A stretch of DNA of 64,000 nucleotides, from contig NZ_FONW01000003.1 in assembly GCF_900113005.1 (NCBI RefSeq), positions 124,001 to 188,000 of the forward strand. Direction: 5' to 3'. The stretch's first letter is position 1. Each line of letters begins with the position of its first letter. Of this stretch, positions 24,427-34,550 are shown one piece after another. This DNA comes from Sunxiuqinia elliptica. GTDB taxonomy: Bacteria > Bacteroidota > Bacteroidia > Bacteroidales > Prolixibacteraceae. A program made the translations under genes and the position numbers. The notes below the pieces were generated by a model, which was not told the DNA's origin, did not search any database, and was given only the letters and a program-made list of their open reading frames with translations.

Positions 24427-27400
24427 ATGAAAAAAACTTTTAATTGTTGCAACCTGTATAGGTTGTCGAAATTCTTACGCATTATGAGAATTACCGTTTT
24501 TCTGCTTTTACTGGCGACCATGCAAACACTTGCAGGAAACGCTTTAGCACAGCGAACGAAGCTGAGTTTTAGTATGAAGGATATGTCTGTTGCTGAACTT
24601 TTAGAGCAAATAGAGAATAAGACTGACATTCACTTTTTCTACCAAAGTGGAGATATTGACAACAAAGAACTCCTGAGTATTGATGTTGAGAATAAAACCG
24701 TAGACGAAATTCTGGATGCTTTTTTACCTAAACTAAACCTGAAGTATGAGACTTTTGATAAATACATTGCAATCTCAAAAGCAGATGCTAATCTCGATAA
24801 TTTTTTGCAACAAGAAATCGATGTAAAAGGTAAGGTCAAAGATGCCTCGGGAGGTCCTTTGCCTGGAGTTTCTGTTGTGATAAAAGGAACAACAATGGGA
24901 ACGATTACTGATTTTGATGGTAATTTTAATCTGTCAACGGTTCCGATTAATTCAACATTGATTTTCTCATTTGTTGGAATGAGAACCGTCGAAAAAAAGG
25001 TTGCAGACCAATCATCTTTCAATATTACGATGGAAGAGGATGCCATTGGAATTGAAGAAGTCGTGGCTATTGGTTACGGGGTCGCTAGGAAAAGTGACCT
25101 TACAGGAGCGGTTGTGAAAGCCAATATTGAAGCATTTCGCGAGCAGCCCAACATTAATATTGTGCAGTCTTTACAAGGTTCTGTTCCTGGCTTGAATGTT
25201 GGCATTACCAATGATGCTGGGGAAAATCCAGGAATAAGTATTCGTGGAACAAACTCACTAAGTGGCAGTTCCTCTCCTCTGATTGTGCTAGATGGAGTGA
25301 TCTATCGTGGTCCACTAGGGGAGATCAACCCCGACGATGTCGAGTCGGTAGATGTTCTGAAAGATGCCAGTTCTGCAGCTATTTATGGTTCTGAGGCAGC
25401 CAATGGGGTACTGATCATCACTACTAAAAAAGGCCAAAAAGGGGAAAAACCACAGTTTAGCTACTCCTCTTATTATACGATACAAAAAGCCGCAAGCCGG
25501 ATGACACCGCTTAACCGGTCTGAATATATTCAGAAAATAAAAGATGTGTATTGGCAGGAAAGTCGCATGGGAGATGACTATTTACAAGTAAATCCCGATT
25601 TTGACGTGGCGTTAAAGCTTGGTCATTCAGGTGTGAAAAAATATTTTGACGACGGTTATGATACCGATTGGTATGGCTTGATCGCCAACGATCACGGCCA
25701 TATCCAGAACCACAACCTGAGCGTTAGCGGTCAGACTGAGCTTACCAACTATTACCTGTCAAGTTCGTTTACTGAGCAAGAAGGGTATATTATTAACGAC
25801 AAGTACAAGAAATGGACCGTTCGGGCTAACTTTGAAAACCAGATTACCGACTGGATGAAGCTGGGATTACAGTCGTATGTTACCTCTGCAGATAACAGTG
25901 GCGTATCTCCTGATATGCGTACCGCTTATCTGCACTCTCCAGTGGTAACCCCATACGACCCGAAAACAGGCGAATTGGATTATTTCCCGCAAGCTGGTTC
26001 CATTACGAATCCGTTGCAGCGTCTTGAGGTGACCAATTTTGACAAACGTTTAAACCTGTTTGCAAATTTCAATGGAGAGATCAAATTGCCATTTGTAGAA
26101 GGATTGAAATACCGTTTTAACTTCTCTCATAACTACCGTTCCAGTCGTAAGTTTGGATTTAATCCGGCAGGAGAGAGTTTTGCCGGCAGTGGAAACAAGG
26201 ATTACGGTACGGCCTATGACTGGACCTTTGATAATATCCTGAACTACTCCAGGGTATTCAACGATATTCACGATGTTTCTGCAACATTGGTGTATGGACG
26301 CGAGTCACGTGAATATGAAGGGACAGCATCTTCTTCCGGTGTATTTGTGAATCCTGATTTGGGATACAATAAGCTGGAAGCAGGTTCAGTTGATAAAATG
26401 AGGGTTAACTCGGGAGCCTGGGAGGAAAACAGTTTATACTCCATGGGACGTTTACAATATAAGTTGAATAACCGCTACCTGGCTACCGTAACCGTTCGCC
26501 GGGATGGGTTCTCCGGCTTTGGTGAGGACAATAAGTTTGGCGTCTTTCCATCCGCAGCCTTTGGATGGGTCATTAGTGAAGAGGATTTTATGCAGTCCAC
26601 CAATTGGATCAATTTCCTGAAGTTGCGAGCTTCATATGGTGAAACCGGAAACCGTACCGTCGGCAGGTATTCTACATTGGCGACTGTAAATTCTCAAAAT
26701 TCCTATGTGTTTGGAGACGGCGGTCCTTCGGCAATTGGTATTGCTATCGGAAGGTTGGCCAACAGTCAGCTAAAATGGGAGACAACTACTGGTCTGAACC
26801 TGGGGCTTGATTTTAGTGTATTGAATCAGCGCCTGCATGGTAATATTGAGTATTACAATACAAATACAACAGATCAGCTTTATAAAATCCGGATTCCTTA
26901 TATGACCGGATTTGAAGAGGTATTTACAAATATTGGAGAAATAGCTAACTGGGGAGTTGAGGCATCCATTACTTCGCTGAATGTGAAAACCTCTGACTTT
27001 GCCTGGGAATCAACTGTAAATTTTGCACTGAACCGTAATGAGGTAGTCTCTATTTTAGGTAAAGATGATGATGGCGATGGTAAAGAAGATGACCTGATTG
27101 ATAGTGGCTTATTTATTGGAAAATCAGTAGGAGCCATCTATAATTACGTGATTGATGGTATCTACCAGCTTGGAGATGAGGTACCCAGTGGCTATAATGT
27201 GGGTGGGTACCGATTGGTTGATCTTTCCGGACCCGATGGAGTTCCCGATGGAGAAGTGTCTGCAGCTCATGACCGGGATATCATTGGTTATACCGTACCC
27301 GCGTATCGATTCAGTATTCAAAACCAGTTTAGATATAAAAACTGGTCGTTGCGTGTATTCGTCAATTCAATTCAAGGGGGTAAGAACTATTACTATGGCA

Positions 27401-27777
27401 AGAATACCCCTTATGTTGGAGCATGGTCTGGTGGTGACAATATCACCAACTGGAATATTGTTAAAGAGTGGGACTATTGGACACCCGAGAATCCGGGAGC
27501 TGAATATCCTGCATTGGAATATGTTGCCAAAATACGCCCCAATACTTATAAGCAGAGAAGCTTTATACGTTTGCAGGATATTTCGTTGTCGTACAAGTTC
27601 GACAAACACCTGTTTAAAGGATATATCAAAGGTCTGAAACTGTATGTCAGTGGAAAGAACCTGCACACCTGGACCAAGTGGAAAGGAAATGATCCAGAAC
27701 TAGGAAAAGGAATCAGTGATGAGGCTGTTAATCCGGTATTGAGAAGTTATTCTATAGGTGTAAACCTGCAGTTTTAA
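24427..27777 (+). CDS. SusC/RagA-type TonB-dependent receptor with STN signalling domain
   Basis: 1116 residues. After an unusually long N-terminal leader with a hydrophobic segment (about 20-40, ending NALAQ) comes an STN/secretin-like domain (about 45-105, FSMKDMSVAELLEQIENKTDIHF), then a carboxypeptidase-regulatory-like domain (about 130-215, GGPLPGVSVVIKGTTMGTITDFDG). The TonB plug follows with the SusC hallmark GIEEVVAIGYG, then SIRGTNSLSGSSSPLIVLDG, and a 22-strand-type barrel to the C-terminal LQF. It imports glycan fragments through the outer membrane with energy from TonB and, through STN, signals to the FecR-sigma pair upstream. It is encoded directly before its SusD partner. Confidence 0.96.
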   Translation: MKKTFNCCNLYRLSKFLRIMRITVFLLLLATMQTLAGNALAQRTKLSFSMKDMSVAELLEQIENKTDIHFFYQSGDIDNKELLSIDVENKTVDEILDAFLPKLNLKYETFDKYIAISKADANLDNFLQQEIDVKGKVKDASGGPLPGVSVVIKGTTMGTITDFDGNFNLSTVPINSTLIFSFVGMRTVEKKVADQSSFNITMEEDAIGIEEVVAIGYGVARKSDLTGAVVKANIEAFREQPNINIVQSLQGSVPGLNVGITNDAGENPGISIRGTNSLSGSSSPLIVLDGVIYRGPLGEINPDDVESVDVLKDASSAAIYGSEAANGVLIITTKKGQKGEKPQFSYSSYYTIQKAASRMTPLNRSEYIQKIKDVYWQESRMGDDYLQVNPDFDVALKLGHSGVKKYFDDGYDTDWYGLIANDHGHIQNHNLSVSGQTELTNYYLSSSFTEQEGYIINDKYKKWTVRANFENQITDWMKLGLQSYVTSADNSGVSPDMRTAYLHSPVVTPYDPKTGELDYFPQAGSITNPLQRLEVTNFDKRLNLFANFNGEIKLPFVEGLKYRFNFSHNYRSSRKFGFNPAGESFAGSGNKDYGTAYDWTFDNILNYSRVFNDIHDVSATLVYGRESREYEGTASSSGVFVNPDLGYNKLEAGSVDKMRVNSGAWEENSLYSMGRLQYKLNNRYLATVTVRRDGFSGFGEDNKFGVFPSAAFGWVISEEDFMQSTNWINFLKLRASYGETGNRTVGRYSTLATVNSQNSYVFGDGGPSAIGIAIGRLANSQLKWETTTGLNLGLDFSVLNQRLHGNIEYYNTNTTDQLYKIRIPYMTGFEEVFTNIGEIANWGVEASITSLNVKTSDFAWESTVNFALNRNEVVSILGKDDDGDGKEDDLIDSGLFIGKSVGAIYNYVIDGIYQLGDEVPSGYNVGGYRLVDLSGPDGVPDGEVSAAHDRDIIGYTVPAYRFSIQNQFRYKNWSLRVFVNSIQGGKNYYYGKNTPYVGAWSGGDNITNWNIVKEWDYWTPENPGAEYPALEYVAKIRPNTYKQRSFIRLQDISLSYKFDKHLFKGYIKGLKLYVSGKNLHTWTKWKGNDPELGKGISDEAVNPVLRSYSIGVNLQF

Positions 27778-27796
27778 TCTTTTGAAAAAAAATAGC

Positions 27797-29464
27797 ATGA
27801 AATATTTAAAGTTTTTATTTGTTGTTGCAATCTCGTTGCAATTGTTTAGCTGTGATGAGATGGAGGTGCTTAAAGAGGTGCCATTGGATTTTTACAGTCC
27901 TGAGAACTCTTATACTAAACCAGTACACATAGAAACTGCGCTGAATGGCATATATGGTTCTGTAAGGGGGTTTTATAATGGGCATGAAGGTAGAGAAGAT
28001 ATTCATCTTGGGACGGACTTGGCTATGGGAGGAATTAATCCCGCAACAAGGGCATTTGGGGATTACCCTTCCTCGTTAACGCCTACTTCAGGAATTGTAT
28101 CTAGCAGATGGCGAGATATGTACCGGGTAATTTATCTAAGTAATGTGATCTTGAATCGCATTTCAGATATTGAGTATCTAACGGAAGATGAGAAAAACGA
28201 GCATATTGGAGAAGCACGGTTTTTCCGTGGTTGGGCTTATCGTACTTTAGCTTTCTTTTATGGTGGAGTGCCTATTGTAACGGAAGAAATCAGCTCTCCA
28301 AAAAGGGACTTTGTGCGTAATAGTAAAGAAGAGGTTCTGGCTCAATGCGTAAAAGATTTTCTATTTGCAGCGACTAACTTGCCCAAAATATCGAATGTGT
28401 CTGCTGAAGGCCGTTTGTGTCAGGCAGCCGCCAATCACATGCTCACTGAGATCTATTTGGCTCAAAAAGATTGGGATAACGCCATTGCCGCTTCATCCAA
28501 AGTGATTGATGATCCTAATTTTTCCTTGATGACAGAACGCTTTGGTATTAAAGCTGATCAGGATGGAGATCCTTATTGGGATTTATTTCAGCGGAACAAC
28601 CAGAATCGCTCAGCAGGGAACAAGGAAGGTATATGGGTCACTCAGATTGAATTTGATATACCAGGTGGTGGTGGCTCCAAGAATCACTGGAATGCAGCAT
28701 CTCAATTCGAACGCTTTATTGTACCCCTTTACTGGTATTTAAAAGACCCGGACGGGGTCAATGGGTTTGTTGGCCCAACATCTAAGAATGGTGGACGTGG
28801 AATTGGGAATGTCAGACCTACAGATCACTATATCTATGAAATCTGGCAAAGTGATTGGAACAACGACCTTCGAAACCATAGCCGCAATATACAGCGCGAT
28901 TGGGTCTTTGATAATCCCAATTCAGCTTATTATGGTCTAAAAGTCAGTGAAAACCTCGATCTAAGTAAAAATGACACGTTAAGATGGTTTTTTGCTTATC
29001 CAACAAAGTTGACCACTAAAGGAGATCATCCCGTAGAGGTGATTCAGGACCCTGCAACAGGTGTCATGTTTGGTTCTGCAGGGGCAACTTACCGGGATCG
29101 TTACATGATTCGTATAGCCGAAACGTACCTGCTGCGTGCAGAGGCATACTTGGGAAAAGGTCAAAAAGATAAGGCGGCCGATGATATCAATGAGGTGCGC
29201 GGCAGAGCCAATGCTACACCGGTAGCTGAAGGAGATGTAGATATTGATTATATTTTGGATGAGCGGATGCGTGAACTAGACTTTTTTGAACAGCGCAGAC
29301 TTACATTATCTCGTTTAGGGATGCTTGTAGAGCGTACCCGAGAATATAATCCGTATAGTGGTGAGACCATTGAAGATCATAATGGGTTATATCCAATTCC
29401 TTACAGTGAAATTGAACGTAACTCGGAAGCTGTTTTAGAGCAAAATCCGGGTTATGTAAACTAA
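27797..29464 (+). CDS. SusD/RagB family surface lipoprotein, partner of susC-1
   Basis: 555 residues from the ATG at 27797; an in-frame TTG at 27782 is the longer alternative but adds residues before a normal lipoprotein signal (LFVVAISLQLFSC, lipobox Cys about 19). Family features: EVPLDFYSPENSYTKPVHIETALNGIYG at the N-terminus, TPR-like helices with GEARFFRGWAYRTLAFFYGGVPIVTEE, and the C-terminal RIAETYLLRAEAYLGKGQKDKAADDINEVRGRA. It binds glycan at the cell surface and forms the lid of the SusC barrel. It ends before a strong hairpin. Confidence 0.96.
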   Translation: MKYLKFLFVVAISLQLFSCDEMEVLKEVPLDFYSPENSYTKPVHIETALNGIYGSVRGFYNGHEGREDIHLGTDLAMGGINPATRAFGDYPSSLTPTSGIVSSRWRDMYRVIYLSNVILNRISDIEYLTEDEKNEHIGEARFFRGWAYRTLAFFYGGVPIVTEEISSPKRDFVRNSKEEVLAQCVKDFLFAATNLPKISNVSAEGRLCQAAANHMLTEIYLAQKDWDNAIAASSKVIDDPNFSLMTERFGIKADQDGDPYWDLFQRNNQNRSAGNKEGIWVTQIEFDIPGGGGSKNHWNAASQFERFIVPLYWYLKDPDGVNGFVGPTSKNGGRGIGNVRPTDHYIYEIWQSDWNNDLRNHSRNIQRDWVFDNPNSAYYGLKVSENLDLSKNDTLRWFFAYPTKLTTKGDHPVEVIQDPATGVMFGSAGATYRDRYMIRIAETYLLRAEAYLGKGQKDKAADDINEVRGRANATPVAEGDVDIDYILDERMRELDFFEQRRLTLSRLGMLVERTREYNPYSGETIEDHNGLYPIPYSEIERNSEAVLEQNPGYVN

Positions 29465-29481
29465 TTGATACTTGTAGAACT

Positions 29482-29530
29482 AAAGTCTTGAAACCTAGTT
29501 TTCTTGAGGTTTCAAGACTTTTATTTTATT
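29482..29530 (+). terminator. Strong hairpin after susD-1 (terminator or attenuator)
   Basis: A perfect 15-bp stem (29482-29496 with 29507-29521) with a 10-nt loop is followed by a TTATTTTATT tract. It would reduce read-through into the enzyme genes, or protect the 3' end of the susCD message. Confidence 0.85.
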
Positions 29531-29550
29531 GATTTTGGTTTTTTTTAATA

Positions 29551-31809
29551 ATGATAGAAAAGAGTTTATTTATAGGTGGTCTTTTATTAGTTTTTTGCAA
29601 TTTTTGCGTTGGGCAGAAGTCGGTAGAAAATAAGAAAGCAAAAGAATTTGACGCAAATTACCGCATAGTCTTTACTGACCCACCCCGAAAAATACCAGTT
29701 CCGTATTCCGTAGATGCTCCGCTACTTGGAAACGGATATACCGGTGTGGCCATTTCCGGTAGACCGGAAAAGCAAGTTTATTATATTGCCAAGAATGATT
29801 TCTGGAGGTTAAAAAATGGATATAATGAGTCATTCCCTGCTGTATTAGGAAAGATCGAAATCGATATTCCAGAGCTTACCGGAGCTACTTATCATCTGGA
29901 ACAAAACCTTTATGATGCTAAAACTTATTCTATCTTTAAAAAGAATGATGCAGAATTGAATTACTGTACTTATGTTTCGGCAGCCGAAGATTTGATGATT
30001 ATTCAATTAAGTCTGAAAGGGAATCAGAAGGTAAATGGAAAAATTAACCTCTTATTGCCTGGAAAGAATGAGATCATTGACAACCCACCATTGGATAATA
30101 AATTTCCTGCGAAAGAAGAGACTGGCATTGAGGAAGATGGCATTATGTGGATATCCCGTGCATTTGAAAAGGATGTAGATATCCCTACACAATCAGCCAT
30201 TTCCATGAACATTCTGAATGAACCTTCCAACACATTTACACTTGCCCCGGGTAAAAAGGTAATCATCGCCTGTGCCTTTTCCAGCAATTTTAAAAGCGAT
30301 AATTGCGTTAAGACAGTTATTGATCGTGTTGCAGTTATCAATAAGTCTGCATTAAAAGAAATAGAAAAAAAACACCATGCGTGGTGGCGGGATTTCTGGT
30401 CAAAGTCTTACGTGGACATCCATGATGATTTAATTGAAAAGCAATATTACTTGTCGAATTATAGCATGGCTTGTTTTAGCCGCGATAAAGACTTTCCACC
30501 TTCCATCTTTGGAACTACTATCACCAAAGAACGCCCGTATTGGAATGGTGATTATCATTTAAACTACAATCATTTTGCACCTTTCTATGGCTTGTTTTCT
30601 TCCAATCACATTGAGCAGGCTACTCCTTGTATAATCCCGCTTCTTGCCCAAAAAGAAAGGGGTGAATATTATTCTGAAAAAATTTGCGGGATTGACGGGG
30701 GAATCATGTTGCCAGTAGGAGCAGGTCCCCTTGGGATTGAGACCACCAGGCGTAATGAATTGATGGAGAAATTTAGACATTATACTAAAGATGGAAATGA
30801 AGAAGAAGGTGGATTATTCTTCGGACAAAGAAGTAACTCCGCTTACTGTGTTGTAAACATGGCCATGCAGTTTTATTACACCTATGACCTGGAGTTTACC
30901 AAAATGGTATATCCATTTGTGAAAGGTGTCGCCACTTTCTGGGAGAACTACCTAACTTTTGAGGACGGCCGCTATGTGATTTATAACGATGCAATTCATG
31001 AAGGCACTGTTGGGACAATGAATCCAATTCTCTCATTGGGAATGGTGAGAATGGTAATGCAAACGGCCATAGATATGAGCAGAGAGTTGGAAGTTGATGC
31101 TGAACGCACCGACAATTGGCAATATGTTAAGGATCATCTGTCAGATTATACTTACCAGGAACGACAAGGAAAAAAGGTTTTTCGCTACACAGAAAAAGGT
31201 ACAGCCTGGTGGGGAGGCAATACTCTGGGTATTCAGCATATTTATCCTGCCGGACAGATCGGATTAGACAGTGATCCTGAATTGCTTCAGGTTGCTCACA
31301 ATACGATTGATGTAATGCAGCGCTGGATTGATTTTAATGGATCTAACAGCTTCTTTCCGGCCGCAGTGAGAGTCGGCTATAACCCAGATACGATTATAAA
31401 CAAGATGCATAAGTATATTGAGAATACTTATCCCAATGGTTTCCAGCAGAACAACCCACACGGAATTGAAAACTTCAGTACTGTGCCAAATACCATTAAC
31501 GAAATGTTGTGCATGGGGCATGGTGGAGTATTGCGCGTATTTTCGGTTTGGCCCGAAAAGAAAGATGCTTCGTTTTATAACTTGAGAATCTGGGGAGCCT
31601 TCCTTGTATCCAGTGAAGTTAAAAACGGTGAGGTTTTATATATCGACATATTAAGCGAAAAGGGAAGGATCTGTAATGTCCTAAATCCCTGGCCCGGAAA
31701 CAAAGTGCAGGTTTCCCGGAACGGGAAGAAGGCAGAAACACTTGAAGGGGAGAGGTTCTTTTTTACTACAAGTATATTTGAAAGTATTACCCTTAAAAAA
31801 CATAATTGA
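29551..31809 (+). CDS. Exported GH95-like (alpha/alpha)6-barrel glycosidase
   Basis: 752 residues with a signal peptide (core FIGGLLLVFCNFCVGQ). The N-terminal beta-sandwich (about 30-280) starts with DAPLLGNGYTGVAISGRPEKQVYYIAKNDFW, a pattern of GH95/GH65-type enzymes. In the barrel, YWNGDYHLNYN (Asn338, Asn340) matches the NxN pair of GH95 alpha-L-fucosidases, and a C-terminal NEMLCMGHGGVLRVFSVWP plus a small beta domain complete the fold. GH95 enzymes hydrolyse alpha-1,2-L-fucosyl or alpha-L-galactosyl bonds by inversion. Its stop overlaps the start of the next gene (TGATG). Identification is from fold-level pattern; other members of the same clan are possible. Confidence 0.65.
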   Translation: MIEKSLFIGGLLLVFCNFCVGQKSVENKKAKEFDANYRIVFTDPPRKIPVPYSVDAPLLGNGYTGVAISGRPEKQVYYIAKNDFWRLKNGYNESFPAVLGKIEIDIPELTGATYHLEQNLYDAKTYSIFKKNDAELNYCTYVSAAEDLMIIQLSLKGNQKVNGKINLLLPGKNEIIDNPPLDNKFPAKEETGIEEDGIMWISRAFEKDVDIPTQSAISMNILNEPSNTFTLAPGKKVIIACAFSSNFKSDNCVKTVIDRVAVINKSALKEIEKKHHAWWRDFWSKSYVDIHDDLIEKQYYLSNYSMACFSRDKDFPPSIFGTTITKERPYWNGDYHLNYNHFAPFYGLFSSNHIEQATPCIIPLLAQKERGEYYSEKICGIDGGIMLPVGAGPLGIETTRRNELMEKFRHYTKDGNEEEGGLFFGQRSNSAYCVVNMAMQFYYTYDLEFTKMVYPFVKGVATFWENYLTFEDGRYVIYNDAIHEGTVGTMNPILSLGMVRMVMQTAIDMSRELEVDAERTDNWQYVKDHLSDYTYQERQGKKVFRYTEKGTAWWGGNTLGIQHIYPAGQIGLDSDPELLQVAHNTIDVMQRWIDFNGSNSFFPAAVRVGYNPDTIINKMHKYIENTYPNGFQQNNPHGIENFSTVPNTINEMLCMGHGGVLRVFSVWPEKKDASFYNLRIWGAFLVSSEVKNGEVLYIDILSEKGRICNVLNPWPGNKVQVSRNGKKAETLEGERFFFTTSIFESITLKKHN

Positions 31810-34235
31810 TGAAAATACTTAAAGTGTTAGTACTGGTTTGTTTGTATGTAGGCTTGGGGAGGACAACAGGACAATGCCAATCAGGCAGTCTGGACGATTA
31901 TAACATTACCTGGACAGAACAAAGCAGGAATAGTAGTGAATCGATGCCCGTTGGGGGCGGAGACATCGGTTGTAATGTTTGGGTGGAAGATGGTGATGTG
32001 CTCTGTTACATGCAGCGTAGCGGCAGTTTTAGCGAGAATGGTGAATACCTGAAGTTGGGTCGCGTGCGCTTGCGGCTTGAGCCCAATCCCTTTAAAAATG
32101 CTACCTTCTTTTCTCAGGAGCTCAAACTCAAAGATGGTTATGTTGAGATTAACGCAAAAGGGCAAACGGATGAGGGGATGGTTGAAGCGGTGATACGAAT
32201 TTGGGTGGAAGTGCTGCGTCCGGTTGTCAGGGTGGATGTAGATGCCAATGTGCCGGTTGATGTGACAGCCTCGTACGAAAATTGGCGTACCGAAGATCAT
32301 GAACTGAAACCAGCTCCCTCGCGTGAGCGATTTACCTGTTTCAACCTGGAAGGTTATCCCGGAAAAATCATTCGCCATAAGGACAATATCTTTTTTAAGG
32401 ATGAAGGGGTACTGTTCTATCACCGTAATCCTAACAAGAAGCTGGTACCGGAGATACTGATTCAACAACAGGAGTTGGAAGAGTATCAGGATGAGATTGT
32501 GGATGATCTGAAGAACCGTACTTTTGGAGGAATGATGACTGGTAAGGGATTTGCGCCTGCCGGGACAGAGAATGGGATCTATGCCCTTACGCCTTTTAGG
32601 GCCTGGAAACTGAAAAGTACTACCCCCGAAACTCAGCATCGTCTGATGATTGCCACTCATATAGATCAGGCAGAGAACCTAAATCAATGGACCGGAGAAT
32701 TACAAGGATTAGTAAAAGAGGTCGAAAATGACCATCAGGAAGCGTTTCGGTCGACTGTACAATGGTGGCAGAAGTATTGGCAACGAAGCTGGATTCGGCT
32801 ATTTCCGGATAATCCGGACCCGGCAAACAGGGAGTGGCAGACCGGAAGAAATTACCAGCTCTTCCGCTATCAGCTGGGGTGTAATGCATATGGCGAGTAT
32901 CCCAGCAAATTCAATGGTGGCAATTTCACCTTCGATCCTTCGCTGGTGGACAAAAGCCGGGCTTATGGTCCCGATTGGCGGGCCTGGGGTGGAGCAGTGT
33001 TCACTGCCCAAAACCAGCGACTACTCCATTGGCCGCTACTAAAAACCGGCGACTTTGAGGCGATGCTTCCACAGTTCGAGTTGTACCGCAAAGGACTCGG
33101 CGGGGCAGAAGCCCGTGTGAAAAAACATTTTGGACACGGGGGAGGTGTCTTCTCGGAGTACATGAATGTGCCCGGTTTGGCGCTTGGAGCCGGTTATGGA
33201 TGGAAGGGGGAGAGTCATCGCAAAAGAGGGGAGGAAATCCCTTTTGGAGATCCCCGTGCCAATGCGTTAAGAGGTTATGATGACTTCGTAGAAATCGGTG
33301 TCATGGCTAATCAAGCCATCTCTTACCACTGGGAGTCGCAGGTCGAACACGCCTATATGATCTTGGAATATCACCGGTATTCCGGGAATGACATCTCTGA
33401 CTATATTCCGTTCATCAAATCTGCCCTGGTGTTTTTTGATGAGCACTACCAAAAACGGGAACAGATACGCAATGGAAGATCACTGGATGAGAAAGGGAAG
33501 CTGGTGATTTACCCGTCTACCTCTTGTGAATCGTACCGTGGTGCCAAAAATCCAAGCGATCTGGAGTCTGGATTGCACGCCTGTATTAGTTCAATCCTGG
33601 AGCTGGAAGGCAATTATTTCTCCAGTGAAGAGAAAGCGTACTTCCAGGGATACCTGAAGCGGTTGCCGGGTTATTTTTACGATGATATTGAAGGTGACCT
33701 GGTATTAAAACCGGCTGAGTCATGGGGCAGGTATCAAAACGTGGAATGCCCTCAATTTTATCCTCTCTTCCCGTTTAACCGTTTTTCCCTGGCAAAAGAT
33801 GATATGACGGTTTTCCAAAATACCTGGAAACATGGCAAGTTTCCCAAGGATATGGTGATCAGCTGGCATCAGGATGGCATCTTCTATGCGCGGATGGGAA
33901 TGACGGAAAAAGCCGCGGAGTACAACGTGAAGAAGCTGCAGGATTCCCAACGCCGGTTTCCCACATTCTGGGGCCCCGGGCACGACTGGGTACCCGACCA
34001 TAACTGGGGCGGAAGTGGAATGATTGGCTTGCAGGAGATGCTCATGCAGTGTTTTGAAGATAAAATATACCTGTTCCCCGCTTGGCCAAAAGAGTGGGAT
34101 GTGAGTTTTAAATTGCATGCTCCCCGGAATACTACGATTGAAGGAATACTGAAAGATGGGAAAATAGTTGAGTTAATCGTGTCTCCTGAAAGTAGAAGAG
34201 AAGATGTGGTTATTCAAAACTTTAGAATAAAGTAG
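31809..34235 (+). CDS. DUF5703-type exported (alpha/alpha)6-barrel protein, copy 1
   Basis: 808 residues from the ATG at 31809, coupled to the previous stop by TGATG; the TTG at 31806 is unlikely. A signal peptide precedes GQCQSG. The N-terminal domain (WTEQSRNSSESMPVGGGDIGCNVWVEDGDVLCYMQRSGSFSENGEYLKLGRVRLRLEPNPF) is the DUF5703 signature. The C-terminal part resembles GH95-type barrels (HDWVPDHNWGGSGMIGLQEMLMQ, FPAWPKEWDVSFKLHAPRNTTIEG). It is paralogous to the gene at 43376. Activity is not established; neighbours suggest glycosidase action on a fucose- or galactose-like sugar. The gene is visibly GC-richer than its paralogue. Confidence 0.75.
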   Translation: MKILKVLVLVCLYVGLGRTTGQCQSGSLDDYNITWTEQSRNSSESMPVGGGDIGCNVWVEDGDVLCYMQRSGSFSENGEYLKLGRVRLRLEPNPFKNATFFSQELKLKDGYVEINAKGQTDEGMVEAVIRIWVEVLRPVVRVDVDANVPVDVTASYENWRTEDHELKPAPSRERFTCFNLEGYPGKIIRHKDNIFFKDEGVLFYHRNPNKKLVPEILIQQQELEEYQDEIVDDLKNRTFGGMMTGKGFAPAGTENGIYALTPFRAWKLKSTTPETQHRLMIATHIDQAENLNQWTGELQGLVKEVENDHQEAFRSTVQWWQKYWQRSWIRLFPDNPDPANREWQTGRNYQLFRYQLGCNAYGEYPSKFNGGNFTFDPSLVDKSRAYGPDWRAWGGAVFTAQNQRLLHWPLLKTGDFEAMLPQFELYRKGLGGAEARVKKHFGHGGGVFSEYMNVPGLALGAGYGWKGESHRKRGEEIPFGDPRANALRGYDDFVEIGVMANQAISYHWESQVEHAYMILEYHRYSGNDISDYIPFIKSALVFFDEHYQKREQIRNGRSLDEKGKLVIYPSTSCESYRGAKNPSDLESGLHACISSILELEGNYFSSEEKAYFQGYLKRLPGYFYDDIEGDLVLKPAESWGRYQNVECPQFYPLFPFNRFSLAKDDMTVFQNTWKHGKFPKDMVISWHQDGIFYARMGMTEKAAEYNVKKLQDSQRRFPTFWGPGHDWVPDHNWGGSGMIGLQEMLMQCFEDKIYLFPAWPKEWDVSFKLHAPRNTTIEGILKDGKIVELIVSPESRREDVVIQNFRIK

Positions 34236-34315
34236 TTCAGGGGGCCCGGTAGTGCTGAGTAGTAGAGCGGACAAAACAAAAACTGGATCATAATAAATAA
34301 AGAAAACGGCAAAAG

Positions 34316-34517
34316 ATGGGCAGGTTTAGTATTTTACTACTGTTGGGGGCCTATGAATCCCTTGTACAGTATAGAATTCGATCTGAAAAATCAGCTCAAT
34401 CCTATTAGTGAATCATCTTCTTGGCTGGAAGGTGCTTGGATGATGATGAAGATCACAGGTAAGGATTCGCTCAAGTATTTTGAGGTCTTTCAGATGGCTG
34501 ATTGGGAGCAGAAATGA
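34316..34517 (+). pseudogene. Probable remnant of a small secreted-protein gene
   Basis: An ATG at 34316 opens a signal-peptide-like frame (MGRFSILLLLGA) that closes after about 30 codons. A second frame from the ATG at 34353 runs 54 codons to a stop at 34515-34517, with SSSWLEGAWMMMKITGKDSL resembling the core of small lipocalin-like secreted proteins. Joining the two by one frameshift gives a plausible short exported protein, so this looks like a decayed gene. The remaining bases of 34236-34550 show nothing else. Confidence 0.35.
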
Positions 34518-34550
34518 AGGAAGATGTCGATAATAATAAAGGCTAGGTTA

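Noticed and set aside
31881-32660. 259-codon minus-strand ORF inside the first DUF5703 gene
   Set aside because: Length is explained by the higher GC content of the host gene, which removes stops from the opposite frame; the translation shows no family features.
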